This document shows positions 26,533 to 33,845 of a stretch of 64,000 bases of DNA, one piece after another. This stretch comes from Simiduia curdlanivorans (GTDB lineage: Bacteria > Pseudomonadota > Gammaproteobacteria > Pseudomonadales > Cellvibrionaceae). Numbering within the stretch: the stretch's first letter is position 1; every line of letters begins with the position of its first letter. The DNA is taken from the NCBI RefSeq assembly GCF_030409605.1, contig NZ_JAUFQG010000004.1:3025001-3089000 (forward strand). The letters run 5' to 3'. Under the pieces are notes generated by a model. It had not been told where the DNA came from. It saw only the letters and a program-made list of their open reading frames with translations, and ran no database searches. Position numbers and translations under genes: made by a program.

Positions 26533-27258
26533 CTAGCCTTTAACGTTGTCAGCGTGTAATCCGCACTCTTTTTTCGTAGCCTCTTCCCACCACCATCGAC
26601 CTTCGCGTTCGTGCTGGTTTGGCCCGATGGCACGGGTGCAGGGTTCGCAGCCAATAGAGACAAAACCATTGTCGTGCAAGCTATTGTACGGTACGTCGTT
26701 GGCTCGAATATAGTGCCAAACGTCTTGGGAGCGCCAATTCGCCAGCGGGTTAAACTTGGTCAGTTGTGCGCCTGCTCTAGCAAACACCTTGTCGTCTTGG
26801 ATGACCGGGATGTTAGCTCTGGTGCCGGGGCTTTGGTCTTTCCGCTGGCCTGTTACCCATGCATCCACGGTTAGGAGTTTTCTCTGCAGCGGCATTATTT
26901 TGCGTATGCCACAGCACTCTTGATGGTTATCTTCATAAAAACTATACAGGCCTTTTTTGCTCACCAATGCTTGCACGGCGCTGGTTTCAGGGTAGAGGAG
27001 TTCAATATTCAGCTTATAGTGCTTGCGCACGCGTTCAATGAATTGGTAAGTCTCTGGGTGTAAGCGTCCAGTATCTAGGCAAAAAACCTGGATCTGCGGG
27101 TCAATTTTGCGTGCCATATCGATCAACACCACATCTTCTGCGCCGCTAAAGGAGAGCGCCAAATCAGGGTGGTTATCAATCGCAAATTCAAGAATCTCTT
27201 GCGGGCTTTTCGTCTCTAATGTGGCATTAATATCCACTAGTGAAATGGCGTCTGACAT
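26533..27258 (-). CDS. cysH: Adenylyl-sulfate/PAPS reductase CysH (iron-sulfur type)
   Basis: Reduces activated sulfate to sulfite in sulfur assimilation. The PP-loop-like SFSGAEDVVLID lies near residue 37. Cluster cysteines are the pair in HQECCGIRK (about 115-116) and the pair in GCEPCTRA (about 204 and 207). This is the [4Fe-4S] form typical of APS reductases in pseudomonads and plants. The catalytic cysteine is in KECGLH. An ATG 12 codons upstream exists, but the ATG at 27258 has AAGGA six bases before it and is preferred. The gene faces cysB. Confidence 0.94.
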   Translation of the reverse strand: MSDAISLVDINATLETKSPQEILEFAIDNHPDLALSFSGAEDVVLIDMARKIDPQIQVFCLDTGRLHPETYQFIERVRKHYKLNIELLYPETSAVQALVSKKGLYSFYEDNHQECCGIRKIMPLQRKLLTVDAWVTGQRKDQSPGTRANIPVIQDDKVFARAGAQLTKFNPLANWRSQDVWHYIRANDVPYNSLHDNGFVSIGCEPCTRAIGPNQHEREGRWWWEEATKKECGLHADNVKG

Positions 27259-27626
27259 AGCAATCCTTGTGACCTTCGTTGTATCTGCGCGCATGGTAAT
27301 GCTGTTGTGTAATCACTAGCAGAAAGGCGCTGATTTTAGCAAAGCTTGTTATAAGTTATAAGCAACGATTGATTATAGTTTTATAACTATTAGGTTGGAT
27401 GTTGTGTGTCTAGGTGGTTTTTAAATACTCCGTGGAACATTGATTGCGTTTTGATCGCCAACTACCATATCTTGTGTTTTCAGCAATGTTTTGAGCATTT
27501 ATTCGCCATATTTTGTGGTGTTCGATGGGGTTTTAGCCGTCATGCATATATCTTGATCGCATGAGAGGTTACTATTTTGGCGTCAATCTATATATGTTCC
27601 ACGGGGAACAGTCTGTTGAGCTGAAA
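27259..27626. other. AT-rich intergenic region upstream of cysH, with a parS-like 16-mer
   Basis: This 368-bp gap has no gene that I can support. Nearest cysH it has clustered TTATAA-type repeats (around 27345-27390), plausible as CysB/RNA polymerase contacts. TGTTCCACGGGGAACA at 27595-27610 differs at one base from the Pseudomonas-type parS palindrome. A half-site CCGTGGAACA lies at about 27430. The remainder shows no structure that I can name. Confidence 0.45.
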
Positions 27627-28985
27627 CTAAAGCCCGATCAGTTTCGCCACTTTTGTCATGGATTCCTGGTACTCCTCATCTGGGTTTGAATCTGAGGTGA
27701 TTCCACCTCCGCCCCAGCAATAGAGTTCACCATCGCTGGCAACCAGCGTGCGAATGGTAATGTTGGCGTCGAAGCGCCCGTTAGCACTGCTATAAAATAC
27801 CGATCCGCAATAGGCGCTTCTGCCAAAAACTTCGGTCTCGCGGATAATTTCCATGGCTCTGCGTTTGGGGGCGCCAGTAATGGAGCCGCCGGGAAAGCAA
27901 GCTTGGAGCAAGTGAATGTTAGTTACCTGCGGCGCAAGGTGGCCGGTAATACTAGACACCAAATGGTGAACATTCTCGAAGCTTTCTAGCTCGAAAAGTT
28001 TGGGAACATGAATACTCCCCGGTAAGCAGACGCGGCCTAGGTCGTTACGTAGTAGGTCCACAATCATTAAGTTCTCGGCCCGGTCTTTTTCGCTGTTCAC
28101 TAGTTGTAGCGCGAGTGCGGCGTCTTCTTGTTTTTCTCGCGAGCGGGCAATGGTGCCTTTGATTGGTTGTGCAAGTACGCGGCCTTGATCGTTTTTTACT
28201 AATCGCTCTGGTGATAGGCTGATGAGCGCCTTGTTAGTTGCAATCGATAGAAACGCTGACATTGGCCCGGGTTGCTGTGCTCTTAAAGCTTGGTAGCTAG
28301 CGAGTGGCGTCTGTTGTACTTGGTTGCAGCCAAAGCGCTGGGTGTAGTTAACTTGATAGCAGTCGCCAGCGCGAATGTAATCTTGTATTTTTTTTACTGC
28401 TAGCTTGTAACAATTTACATTAACTTGCTTCTTTAAATGATTGATTTTGATCGTTTTAAATGGATTTTTTTTGATAGGTTTATCGGTTAAATGTATGATT
28501 TTTTGGCGCAGTTCTCTGTCGCAGTCAGATAAAAAGACCAGCTGACTGGTGAACCTGTGGTTGTCTTGAATTAAGGCCCACCGATAGTTGCCAACTGCGA
28601 AATCGGGGAAGTCTATTTCGCCACTGGGTTCAACGCCTAATTCGCTCCAAAGGCCAAACTCATAACCGACAAAGCCCAGTAAGCCGCCGCAAAAAGGAAG
28701 GTTGGAGGCGATTTCCGACTGGGTTTGTAGTTTTTCGATGGCGGCCCAGCAGTCTTTTGCGCTGCAAGCTTTGGTTTTTGATTGCTGGCTACCATTTTGA
28801 TAACAAAGGACGCCATCTTGCAGTGTCAGCCACTGTTGTGGCGCGCCGGTAATGATATGATACCGGCCAGAATCGCCACTGAAATTGCAGCTGTCGAGTA
28901 ACGCTAGGCGGGGCAGCGCCTCGAAAATCTCAAGCCATTGGCAGGGGTTTTCGAGGTATGGGGCGTTGAGTGTCTCGAGCTGCAT
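27627..28985 (-). CDS. pabB: Aminodeoxychorismate synthase component I
   Basis: Makes 4-amino-4-deoxychorismate for folate synthesis. It has the chorismate-binding fold with conserved segments IRAGDCYQVNYTQRF, SLSPERLVK, KGTIAR, ENLMIVDLLRNDLGRV, and PGGSITGAPKRRAMEII near the C-terminus. The GSITGAPK lysine is typical of PabB. An upstream TTG at 29045 keeps the frame open. ATG 28985 is preferred because the following 30 residues align with the usual PabB N-terminus. The start is not fully settled, since neither has a strong ribosome binding site. The glutamine amidotransferase partner is not in the window. Confidence 0.93.
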   Translation of the reverse strand: MQLETLNAPYLENPCQWLEIFEALPRLALLDSCNFSGDSGRYHIITGAPQQWLTLQDGVLCYQNGSQQSKTKACSAKDCWAAIEKLQTQSEIASNLPFCGGLLGFVGYEFGLWSELGVEPSGEIDFPDFAVGNYRWALIQDNHRFTSQLVFLSDCDRELRQKIIHLTDKPIKKNPFKTIKINHLKKQVNVNCYKLAVKKIQDYIRAGDCYQVNYTQRFGCNQVQQTPLASYQALRAQQPGPMSAFLSIATNKALISLSPERLVKNDQGRVLAQPIKGTIARSREKQEDAALALQLVNSEKDRAENLMIVDLLRNDLGRVCLPGSIHVPKLFELESFENVHHLVSSITGHLAPQVTNIHLLQACFPGGSITGAPKRRAMEIIRETEVFGRSAYCGSVFYSSANGRFDANITIRTLVASDGELYCWGGGGITSDSNPDEEYQESMTKVAKLIGL

Positions 28986-29077
28986 TGATTGCACTATCGA
29001 TTTTGGGCGGGCAGTGATTGTAATTGTTTGCTGCCGCCAAGCCAATTTAAGCTTAGATTTTTTAGAAGGGTCGCTCT

Positions 29078-30007
29078 ATGAGCGCGCAATTGGGCGTAAA
29101 AAGCAGCAGCGGTTTGTTTCCAGCTGTGTTGAAAGAAGCAGAACTAAAGGGCGATTATGTTGAAGATGTTTATCTTCTCAAGCCCGGTAACAGCATGGAC
29201 AGGGCAGCTGAGTTTGCTGTTACTCGCCTTAGTGCCCCGGGCAAGCGCAAGCTAGGGCTTCCGCCGCTGGTGATGCTGCACGGCTTGTATCGAAATAGGC
29301 AGCAATGGATCGCCTCTGGTCAAGGCTTAGCTATGGCATTGATTAATGAAGGTTACGATGTCTGGTTGCCAGAGTTACGCGAGCATGGAAGTTCACCGCT
29401 GCGCTCGCACGTACATGCCACTGAGCCACAAGATATTGCCGAGTGCGACTTGCCGGCCGCGGCTATGTTTATTCGCGAACAGACCGGTGCTCCCGCTATC
29501 TGGATTGGTATTGATGTTGGCAGTCTCGCGACTTTGTTTACCCTGCAAAGCGGCATACTTTCAACCCAAATGATTTCGGGTTTGGTGTCTCTCGGTGGGC
29601 CCTGTGATAAGGAGGCCATAAGCCTAGGTAAACGTATTGCCAGTGTCGGGCTTCGCACTCGTCTGCTGCAAGAGCGAGCCGGCGATGAGCCCGAACGCCG
29701 CGATTGGATCAATTATTGGCGCAAACGATTCGGTTTACTAAGCTACTGGCGTGGCAAGCCGGTGGAATCTCTCAAGCTATTTCTCAGTCAGCCCCGTCAG
29801 GTAATGCATATTTTCGCGCCGGAACATTTTGCCGCTAAGCTTTCTCGCTGGCGCAACTTGAACTCGGTGACTATTCATTTACTCGCCGATGAGTGCAAAG
29901 ACTACGCGAGTGCCAGAGAGTGGTTAGGCCGAGAGGGATGTGTGGAGCAGTTGATGCCGGGTTTGCGTCTATCCATAGAGCAGCTTGCTTCTCAATCAAA
30001 TAGATAA
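29078..30007 (+). CDS. Alpha/beta hydrolase-fold protein with non-canonical nucleophile
   Basis: The sequence has the alpha/beta hydrolase layout: an oxyanion HG at 68-69 (VMLHGLYRNRQQW), a lid region, and a nucleophile elbow near 144-148. The elbow reads G-I-D-V-G, with Asp146 where Ser is usual. No clear catalytic His follows the last strand. It may be an Asp-nucleophile enzyme or an inactive relative. The length is 309. It starts 92 bases from the divergent pabB, and a Rieske gene follows 16 bases later, suggesting an operon. Confidence 0.7.
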   Translation: MSAQLGVKSSSGLFPAVLKEAELKGDYVEDVYLLKPGNSMDRAAEFAVTRLSAPGKRKLGLPPLVMLHGLYRNRQQWIASGQGLAMALINEGYDVWLPELREHGSSPLRSHVHATEPQDIAECDLPAAAMFIREQTGAPAIWIGIDVGSLATLFTLQSGILSTQMISGLVSLGGPCDKEAISLGKRIASVGLRTRLLQERAGDEPERRDWINYWRKRFGLLSYWRGKPVESLKLFLSQPRQVMHIFAPEHFAAKLSRWRNLNSVTIHLLADECKDYASAREWLGREGCVEQLMPGLRLSIEQLASQSNR

Positions 30008-30023
30008 TGACGTTGAATTAATT

Positions 30024-30335
30024 ATGGCCTATCGAGCGCTAGAAAAAATCATTAACTTGTACGACGGTTATTGCAAGTCATTTCAGGTGGATGGCAAGCC
30101 CTTGTTGTTAGTTCAAGATGGCAACAGGCCATACCTTTTGCTAAATAGGTGTCCGCATATGGATGCGCGCATGGATAACGCCAGCATTGACGCGGGAAAC
30201 ATTCGCTGCCCAGTGCATGGCATTCAGTTTAATCTGGAAAGTGGTGTGGCGATCGGCCCGCTCGCTAGCTGTTTAAAGCAACTACAAAAGCTACCGCTCA
30301 TATACGAAGGCGGTTCTGTGGGCGTGGATCTATAA
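30024..30335 (+). CDS. Rieske [2Fe-2S] ferredoxin-like protein
   Basis: A stand-alone Rieske domain of 103 residues. The cluster ligands are complete: Cys43-x-His45 (CPH) and Cys62-x2-His65 (CPVH), spaced by 16 residues as in ferredoxin-type Rieske proteins. Such proteins pass electrons to oxygenases or have unknown roles. The frame is open from 29985, but the ATG at 30024 gives a compact domain and avoids overlap with the hydrolase gene. No oxygenase partner is nearby. Confidence 0.87.
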   Translation: MAYRALEKIINLYDGYCKSFQVDGKPLLLVQDGNRPYLLLNRCPHMDARMDNASIDAGNIRCPVHGIQFNLESGVAIGPLASCLKQLQKLPLIYEGGSVGVDL

Positions 30336-30421
30336 TCGCTATTCAGCAGGCGAATTCGCTTTAGCTGTATCTGCTACTTTTAACTGCCATAATTAATCCC
30401 TTCACAATAGGGAGTTAGGTT

Positions 30422-30916
30422 ATGGCTATTTCTGCGGGGCAATTTTCCACACCCGATTTGAGCGATGAGCATGGCGATAATGTCATTGCGCTCGACCCAA
30501 TTTTTCAAAGTTACGGTGGCGCGGCGAATTTTTATGGCCAGATAGAAACCGTTAAATGCTTTGAGGATAACTCTCTTGTTAAGCAATTAGTTGCCGAGCC
30601 CGGCTTGGGTCGAGTCATGGTTGTCGACGGCGGTGGCTCGTTACGCAAGGCGCTACTCGGCGATATGTTGGCGGAGCAAGCCGTAAAAAATGGTTGGGCA
30701 GGCTTCATCATTAATGGCTGTATTCGCGATGCCGAGGTGATTGCAAAACTTCCACTCGGTGTCAGAGCTCTCAATACCAGCCCGATAAAAACAGAAAAAA
30801 AAGGCGTGGGCGAGCAGGGTTGCTCGGTGCGTTTTGCCGGCGTTAGTTTGGCCAGGGGTCAATATGTTTACGCCGATGTAAACGGTATTTTACTTTCTGA
30901 TAATGCATTGTTTTAA
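30422..30916 (+). CDS. rraA: RraA family protein, regulator of RNase E activity
   Basis: RraA binds RNase E and slows RNA decay; relatives are HMG/CHA aldolases. Family landmarks are FSTPDLSDEHGD at the N-terminus, the glycine-rich VMVVDGGGSLRKALLGD and NGCIRDAEVI. The terminal YVYADVNGILLSD is also conserved. The length of 164 is right for RraA. The ATG is preceded by a GGGAG ribosome binding site. A bidirectional-looking terminator separates it from aceA. Confidence 0.9.
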   Translation: MAISAGQFSTPDLSDEHGDNVIALDPIFQSYGGAANFYGQIETVKCFEDNSLVKQLVAEPGLGRVMVVDGGGSLRKALLGDMLAEQAVKNGWAGFIINGCIRDAEVIAKLPLGVRALNTSPIKTEKKGVGEQGCSVRFAGVSLARGQYVYADVNGILLSDNALF

Positions 30917-30926
30917 ATCTCAATAA

Positions 30927-30956
30927 AAAAGGGGCTGCATAAGCAACCCCTTCTTT
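30927..30956. terminator. Terminator between convergent rraA and aceA
   Basis: GGGGCTGC-ATAA-GCAACCCC forms a stem of eight positions with one mismatch, with an A run before it and a T-rich tail after it. It can serve both strands. Confidence 0.8.
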
Positions 30957-30974
30957 ATATCTATCGGGAACCGA

Positions 30975-32567
30975 TTAGAACTGGTTCATTGTGTTGTCTT
31001 TACCTGATGCTTTAAGTGCTGCGTCGCCTGAGAAGTACTCTTTGTGGTCGTCGCCCATGTCCGAGCCGGCCATGTTCTGATGTTTCACACAGGCAATGCC
31101 CTGGCGGATTTCCTTGCGCTGAACGCCTTCAACGTAGGCGAGCATGCCTTGTTCGCCGAAGTAGCCTTTAGCCAGGTTGTCAGTAGATAGCGCTGCTGTG
31201 TGGTAAGTTGGCAGTGTGATCAGGTGGTGGAAAATGCCGGCTTCGCGCGCGGCATCACGCTGGAAGCTTTGAATTTTCTCATCAGCTAATTTCGCTAACT
31301 CGGTGCTGTCATATCGCTCGTCCATCAGCTTGGCGCGGTCGTAGCTCGATACATCTTGGCCGGCTTCGGTCATCGCATCAAATACTTGCTGGCGGAAGTT
31401 GAGGGTCCAGTTGAATGATGGCGAGTTGTTGTAAACCAACTTCGCATCTGGAACTGTCGCACGAATTTTATTTACCATGCTGGCAATTTGACCAACGTGC
31501 GGCTTCTCGGTTTCGATCCACAACAGGTCCGCACCGTTTTGCAGTGAGGTAATGCAGTCTAGTACCACGCGATCTTCGCCTGAACCCTGTTTGAACTGGA
31601 ATAGGCCGCTGGCTAGGCGCTTTGGACGCAACAGTTTGCCGTTGCGGTTTATTACCACGTCGCCGTTTTTCATATCAGCAGGTGATACTTCTTCAGCGTC
31701 TAGGAAGCTGTTGTATTGATCGCCAAGATCGCCAGGGGTGTTGGTTACTGCGATTTGCTTGGTTAAGCCTGCGCCTAATGAATCGGTGCGGGCTACGATA
31801 ACGCCGTCTTCTACGCCTAACTCAAGGAATGCGTAGCGAACTGCTTGAATCTTGGCCAAGAAATCAGAGTGGGGGACCGTTACCTTGCCGTCTTGGTGGC
31901 CGCACTGCTTTTCATCGGAAACTTGGTTTTCAATTTGAATGCAGCAAGCACCGGCTTCAATCATCTTCTTTGCCAGCAAGTAAGTCGCTTCTTCGTTACC
32001 GAAGCCGGCATCGATATCGGCAATGATTGGCACCACGTGAGTTTCGTGGTTGTCGATCTTCGCTTGAATTTCTGCGGCTGCTTTTTGATCATCAGCGGCG
32101 CGTGCCGCATCTAGCTGACGGAAAAGACCGCCCAGTTCGCGCGCATCGGCTTGACGCAAGAAGGTGTACAGCTCTTCGATCAGGCTAGCCACTGAGGTCT
32201 TTTCGTGCATTGACTGGTCGGGCAATGGGCCAAATTCGCTGCGCAGAGCCGCTACCATCCAGCCAGATAGGTAAAGGTAGCGACGCTTGGTGCTGCCTAA
32301 GTGCTTTTTAATCGCAATCAGCTTCTGCTGACCGATAAAACCATGCCAGCAACCCAAGGATTGGGTGTATTGCGCTGAGTCGGCGTCGTAGTTAGCCATG
32401 TCTTCACGCATGATTTTTGCGGTGTATTTGGCGATGTCTAGGCCTGTTTTGAATTTGTTCTGGGCGCGCATGCGTGCCGCGTACTCTGGATTAATGGCTT
32501 CCCACTTAGAGCCCTGAGCTTGACGCAGTGCGGTTACTTCTTGGATATCGTTTGTGTATTGAGACAT
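30975..32567 (-). CDS. aceA: Isocitrate lyase (large form)
   Basis: First enzyme of the glyoxylate shunt: isocitrate to glyoxylate plus succinate. The active-site motif is K-Q-C-G-H at 220-224, the variant of the large pseudomonad-type enzyme. Other landmarks are PIIADIDAGFGN (about 180-191) and the C-terminal SGDAALKASGKDNTMNQF. The length of 530 matches the P. aeruginosa type and exceeds the 434 of E. coli. The malate synthase gene lies 1.3 kb away beyond a divergent LysR gene. Confidence 0.96.
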   Translation of the reverse strand: MSQYTNDIQEVTALRQAQGSKWEAINPEYAARMRAQNKFKTGLDIAKYTAKIMREDMANYDADSAQYTQSLGCWHGFIGQQKLIAIKKHLGSTKRRYLYLSGWMVAALRSEFGPLPDQSMHEKTSVASLIEELYTFLRQADARELGGLFRQLDAARAADDQKAAAEIQAKIDNHETHVVPIIADIDAGFGNEEATYLLAKKMIEAGACCIQIENQVSDEKQCGHQDGKVTVPHSDFLAKIQAVRYAFLELGVEDGVIVARTDSLGAGLTKQIAVTNTPGDLGDQYNSFLDAEEVSPADMKNGDVVINRNGKLLRPKRLASGLFQFKQGSGEDRVVLDCITSLQNGADLLWIETEKPHVGQIASMVNKIRATVPDAKLVYNNSPSFNWTLNFRQQVFDAMTEAGQDVSSYDRAKLMDERYDSTELAKLADEKIQSFQRDAAREAGIFHHLITLPTYHTAALSTDNLAKGYFGEQGMLAYVEGVQRKEIRQGIACVKHQNMAGSDMGDDHKEYFSGDAALKASGKDNTMNQF

Positions 32568-32758
32568 GGTCTAGTCCTTCCCGTACTGGGTGAATGATCC
32601 TGAGGTTGCACATAATGGCTGGCCTCAGTAAGCATCGAACGCTTGAGACTAGTGTAGGTAGGGAGGCTAGATTTGCCTAATTTATACTTTCTATTGCGGG
32701 TATTGCTGTTGTGAATTATAGTCGCGTTTCTTATAGAGATGTGGCGAGAGGGCTAAAG

Positions 32759-33694
32759 GTGAATATTAACCGAATAGATCTAAATTTGTTGGTTTATCTG
32801 GATGTCCTATTGCGCGAACGAAATGTGACCAAGGCGGCGAATCATCTGGGTTTGAGTCAGCCTGCCATGAGCAATGGCCTGCGCCGCTTGCGCGATCTCT
32901 TTGAAGATCCTTTGTTAGTGCGTACCAGTGAGGGCATGACGCCGACTGAGCGCGCATTAGTGCTGCAGCCGGTTATTCGCGATGTGTTGGCGAATGTGGA
33001 GCGTGCTGTGCAGCCGCAGAGTGATTTCGACCCGTCGGCGTCGGACCGGGTTTACCGCATTATGGCCAGTGACTACGCGGAAGCCGTGCTGTTTCCCAAT
33101 GTTTTAACCCGCTTAAGGCGCGAAGCGCCTGGGGTTACTTTGGATATCATGACGCCCTCTGACGTCAGTTTTTTGGATGTCGAGCAGGGCAAGGTTGATA
33201 TGGTCATTAACCGCTTTGACTCCATGCCTCAGTCCTTTCATCAGACAACCCTTTGGAAAGACAGCTTTTCCTGCATGTTGAGTCAGGAGAACCCGATCAA
33301 GGATCGCTTTTCGCTGGAAACCTATTTGCAGGCTCAGCATGTTTGGGTAAGTAAAACTGGCATGGGCGTGGGCGTGGGCGTTAACCCTAGAGATGTTCAG
33401 CGTCTTGGCTGGGTGGATGAGGCCCTCGCTAAACAGGGGAAAAAGCGCCGTATTAGCGTCTTTACCCGCCATTATCAGGCCGCCATGTTGCTCGCTGAGC
33501 AAAAAGACCTCATTGTGACCATCCCTTCTAAGGCCGCAAAGTTGCACGCTAGCAATGTTAGGGTTGTTATCGCAGAGCCGCCCTTTGAAATCCCCCAGTT
33601 CGAGTTAAAAATGGCGTGGAGCCCGCTGCTGCAAAATAACGCTGCGCACCAATGGATGCGGCGCCTTATTGTCGATGTTGCGCATAGCTCTTAG
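32759..33694 (+). CDS. LysR-type regulator between aceA and glcB
   Basis: LysR regulator with an N-terminal HTH (RIDLNLLVYLDVLLRERNVT and LGLSQPAMSNGLRRLRDLF) and a periplasmic-binding-like effector domain. The frame is open from GTG 32711, but GTG 32759 is preceded by GAGAGGG and yields the typical NINRIDLNLLVYL start. Length is then 311. A Gly-Val repeat (GMGVGVGVN, about residues 202-210) lies in the effector domain. Its position between aceA and glcB suggests control of the glyoxylate shunt. That is inference from context. Confidence 0.88.
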   Translation: MNINRIDLNLLVYLDVLLRERNVTKAANHLGLSQPAMSNGLRRLRDLFEDPLLVRTSEGMTPTERALVLQPVIRDVLANVERAVQPQSDFDPSASDRVYRIMASDYAEAVLFPNVLTRLRREAPGVTLDIMTPSDVSFLDVEQGKVDMVINRFDSMPQSFHQTTLWKDSFSCMLSQENPIKDRFSLETYLQAQHVWVSKTGMGVGVGVNPRDVQRLGWVDEALAKQGKKRRISVFTRHYQAAMLLAEQKDLIVTIPSKAAKLHASNVRVVIAEPPFEIPQFELKMAWSPLLQNNAAHQWMRRLIVDVAHSS

Positions 33695-33733
33695 TATTCT
33701 TTGTGTGAATGGTCGGTATTGAAATAATAGGTT

Positions 33734-33756
33734 AGATAAATTTATCTGGCCTAATT
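33734..33756. promoter_or_regulatory. AT-rich palindrome and shared 8-mer upstream of glcB
   Basis: AGATAAATTTATCT (33734-33747) is a perfect 14-bp palindrome. It is followed by GCCTAATT (33749-33756), which also occurs upstream of aceA at 32675-32682. Together they form a candidate LysR operator set for both shunt genes. Confidence 0.4.
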
Positions 33757-33845
33757 AGAATTTGGTTAACGAAGGTGGTTTTAATCAAGCGACAGGTTTG
33801 TTGAGGTTTGATTGCTATTGCCGGCCAATGAATAGAGAGGTTGAT

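Noticed and set aside
33361..33384. GGGCGT tandem repeat inside the LysR gene
   Set aside because: It simply encodes a Gly-Val run in frame; too short to propose a function.
33762..33845. N-terminal extension of glcB by 28 residues
   Set aside because: The ATG at 33846 has a clear GAGAGG site and starts at the conserved N-terminus.
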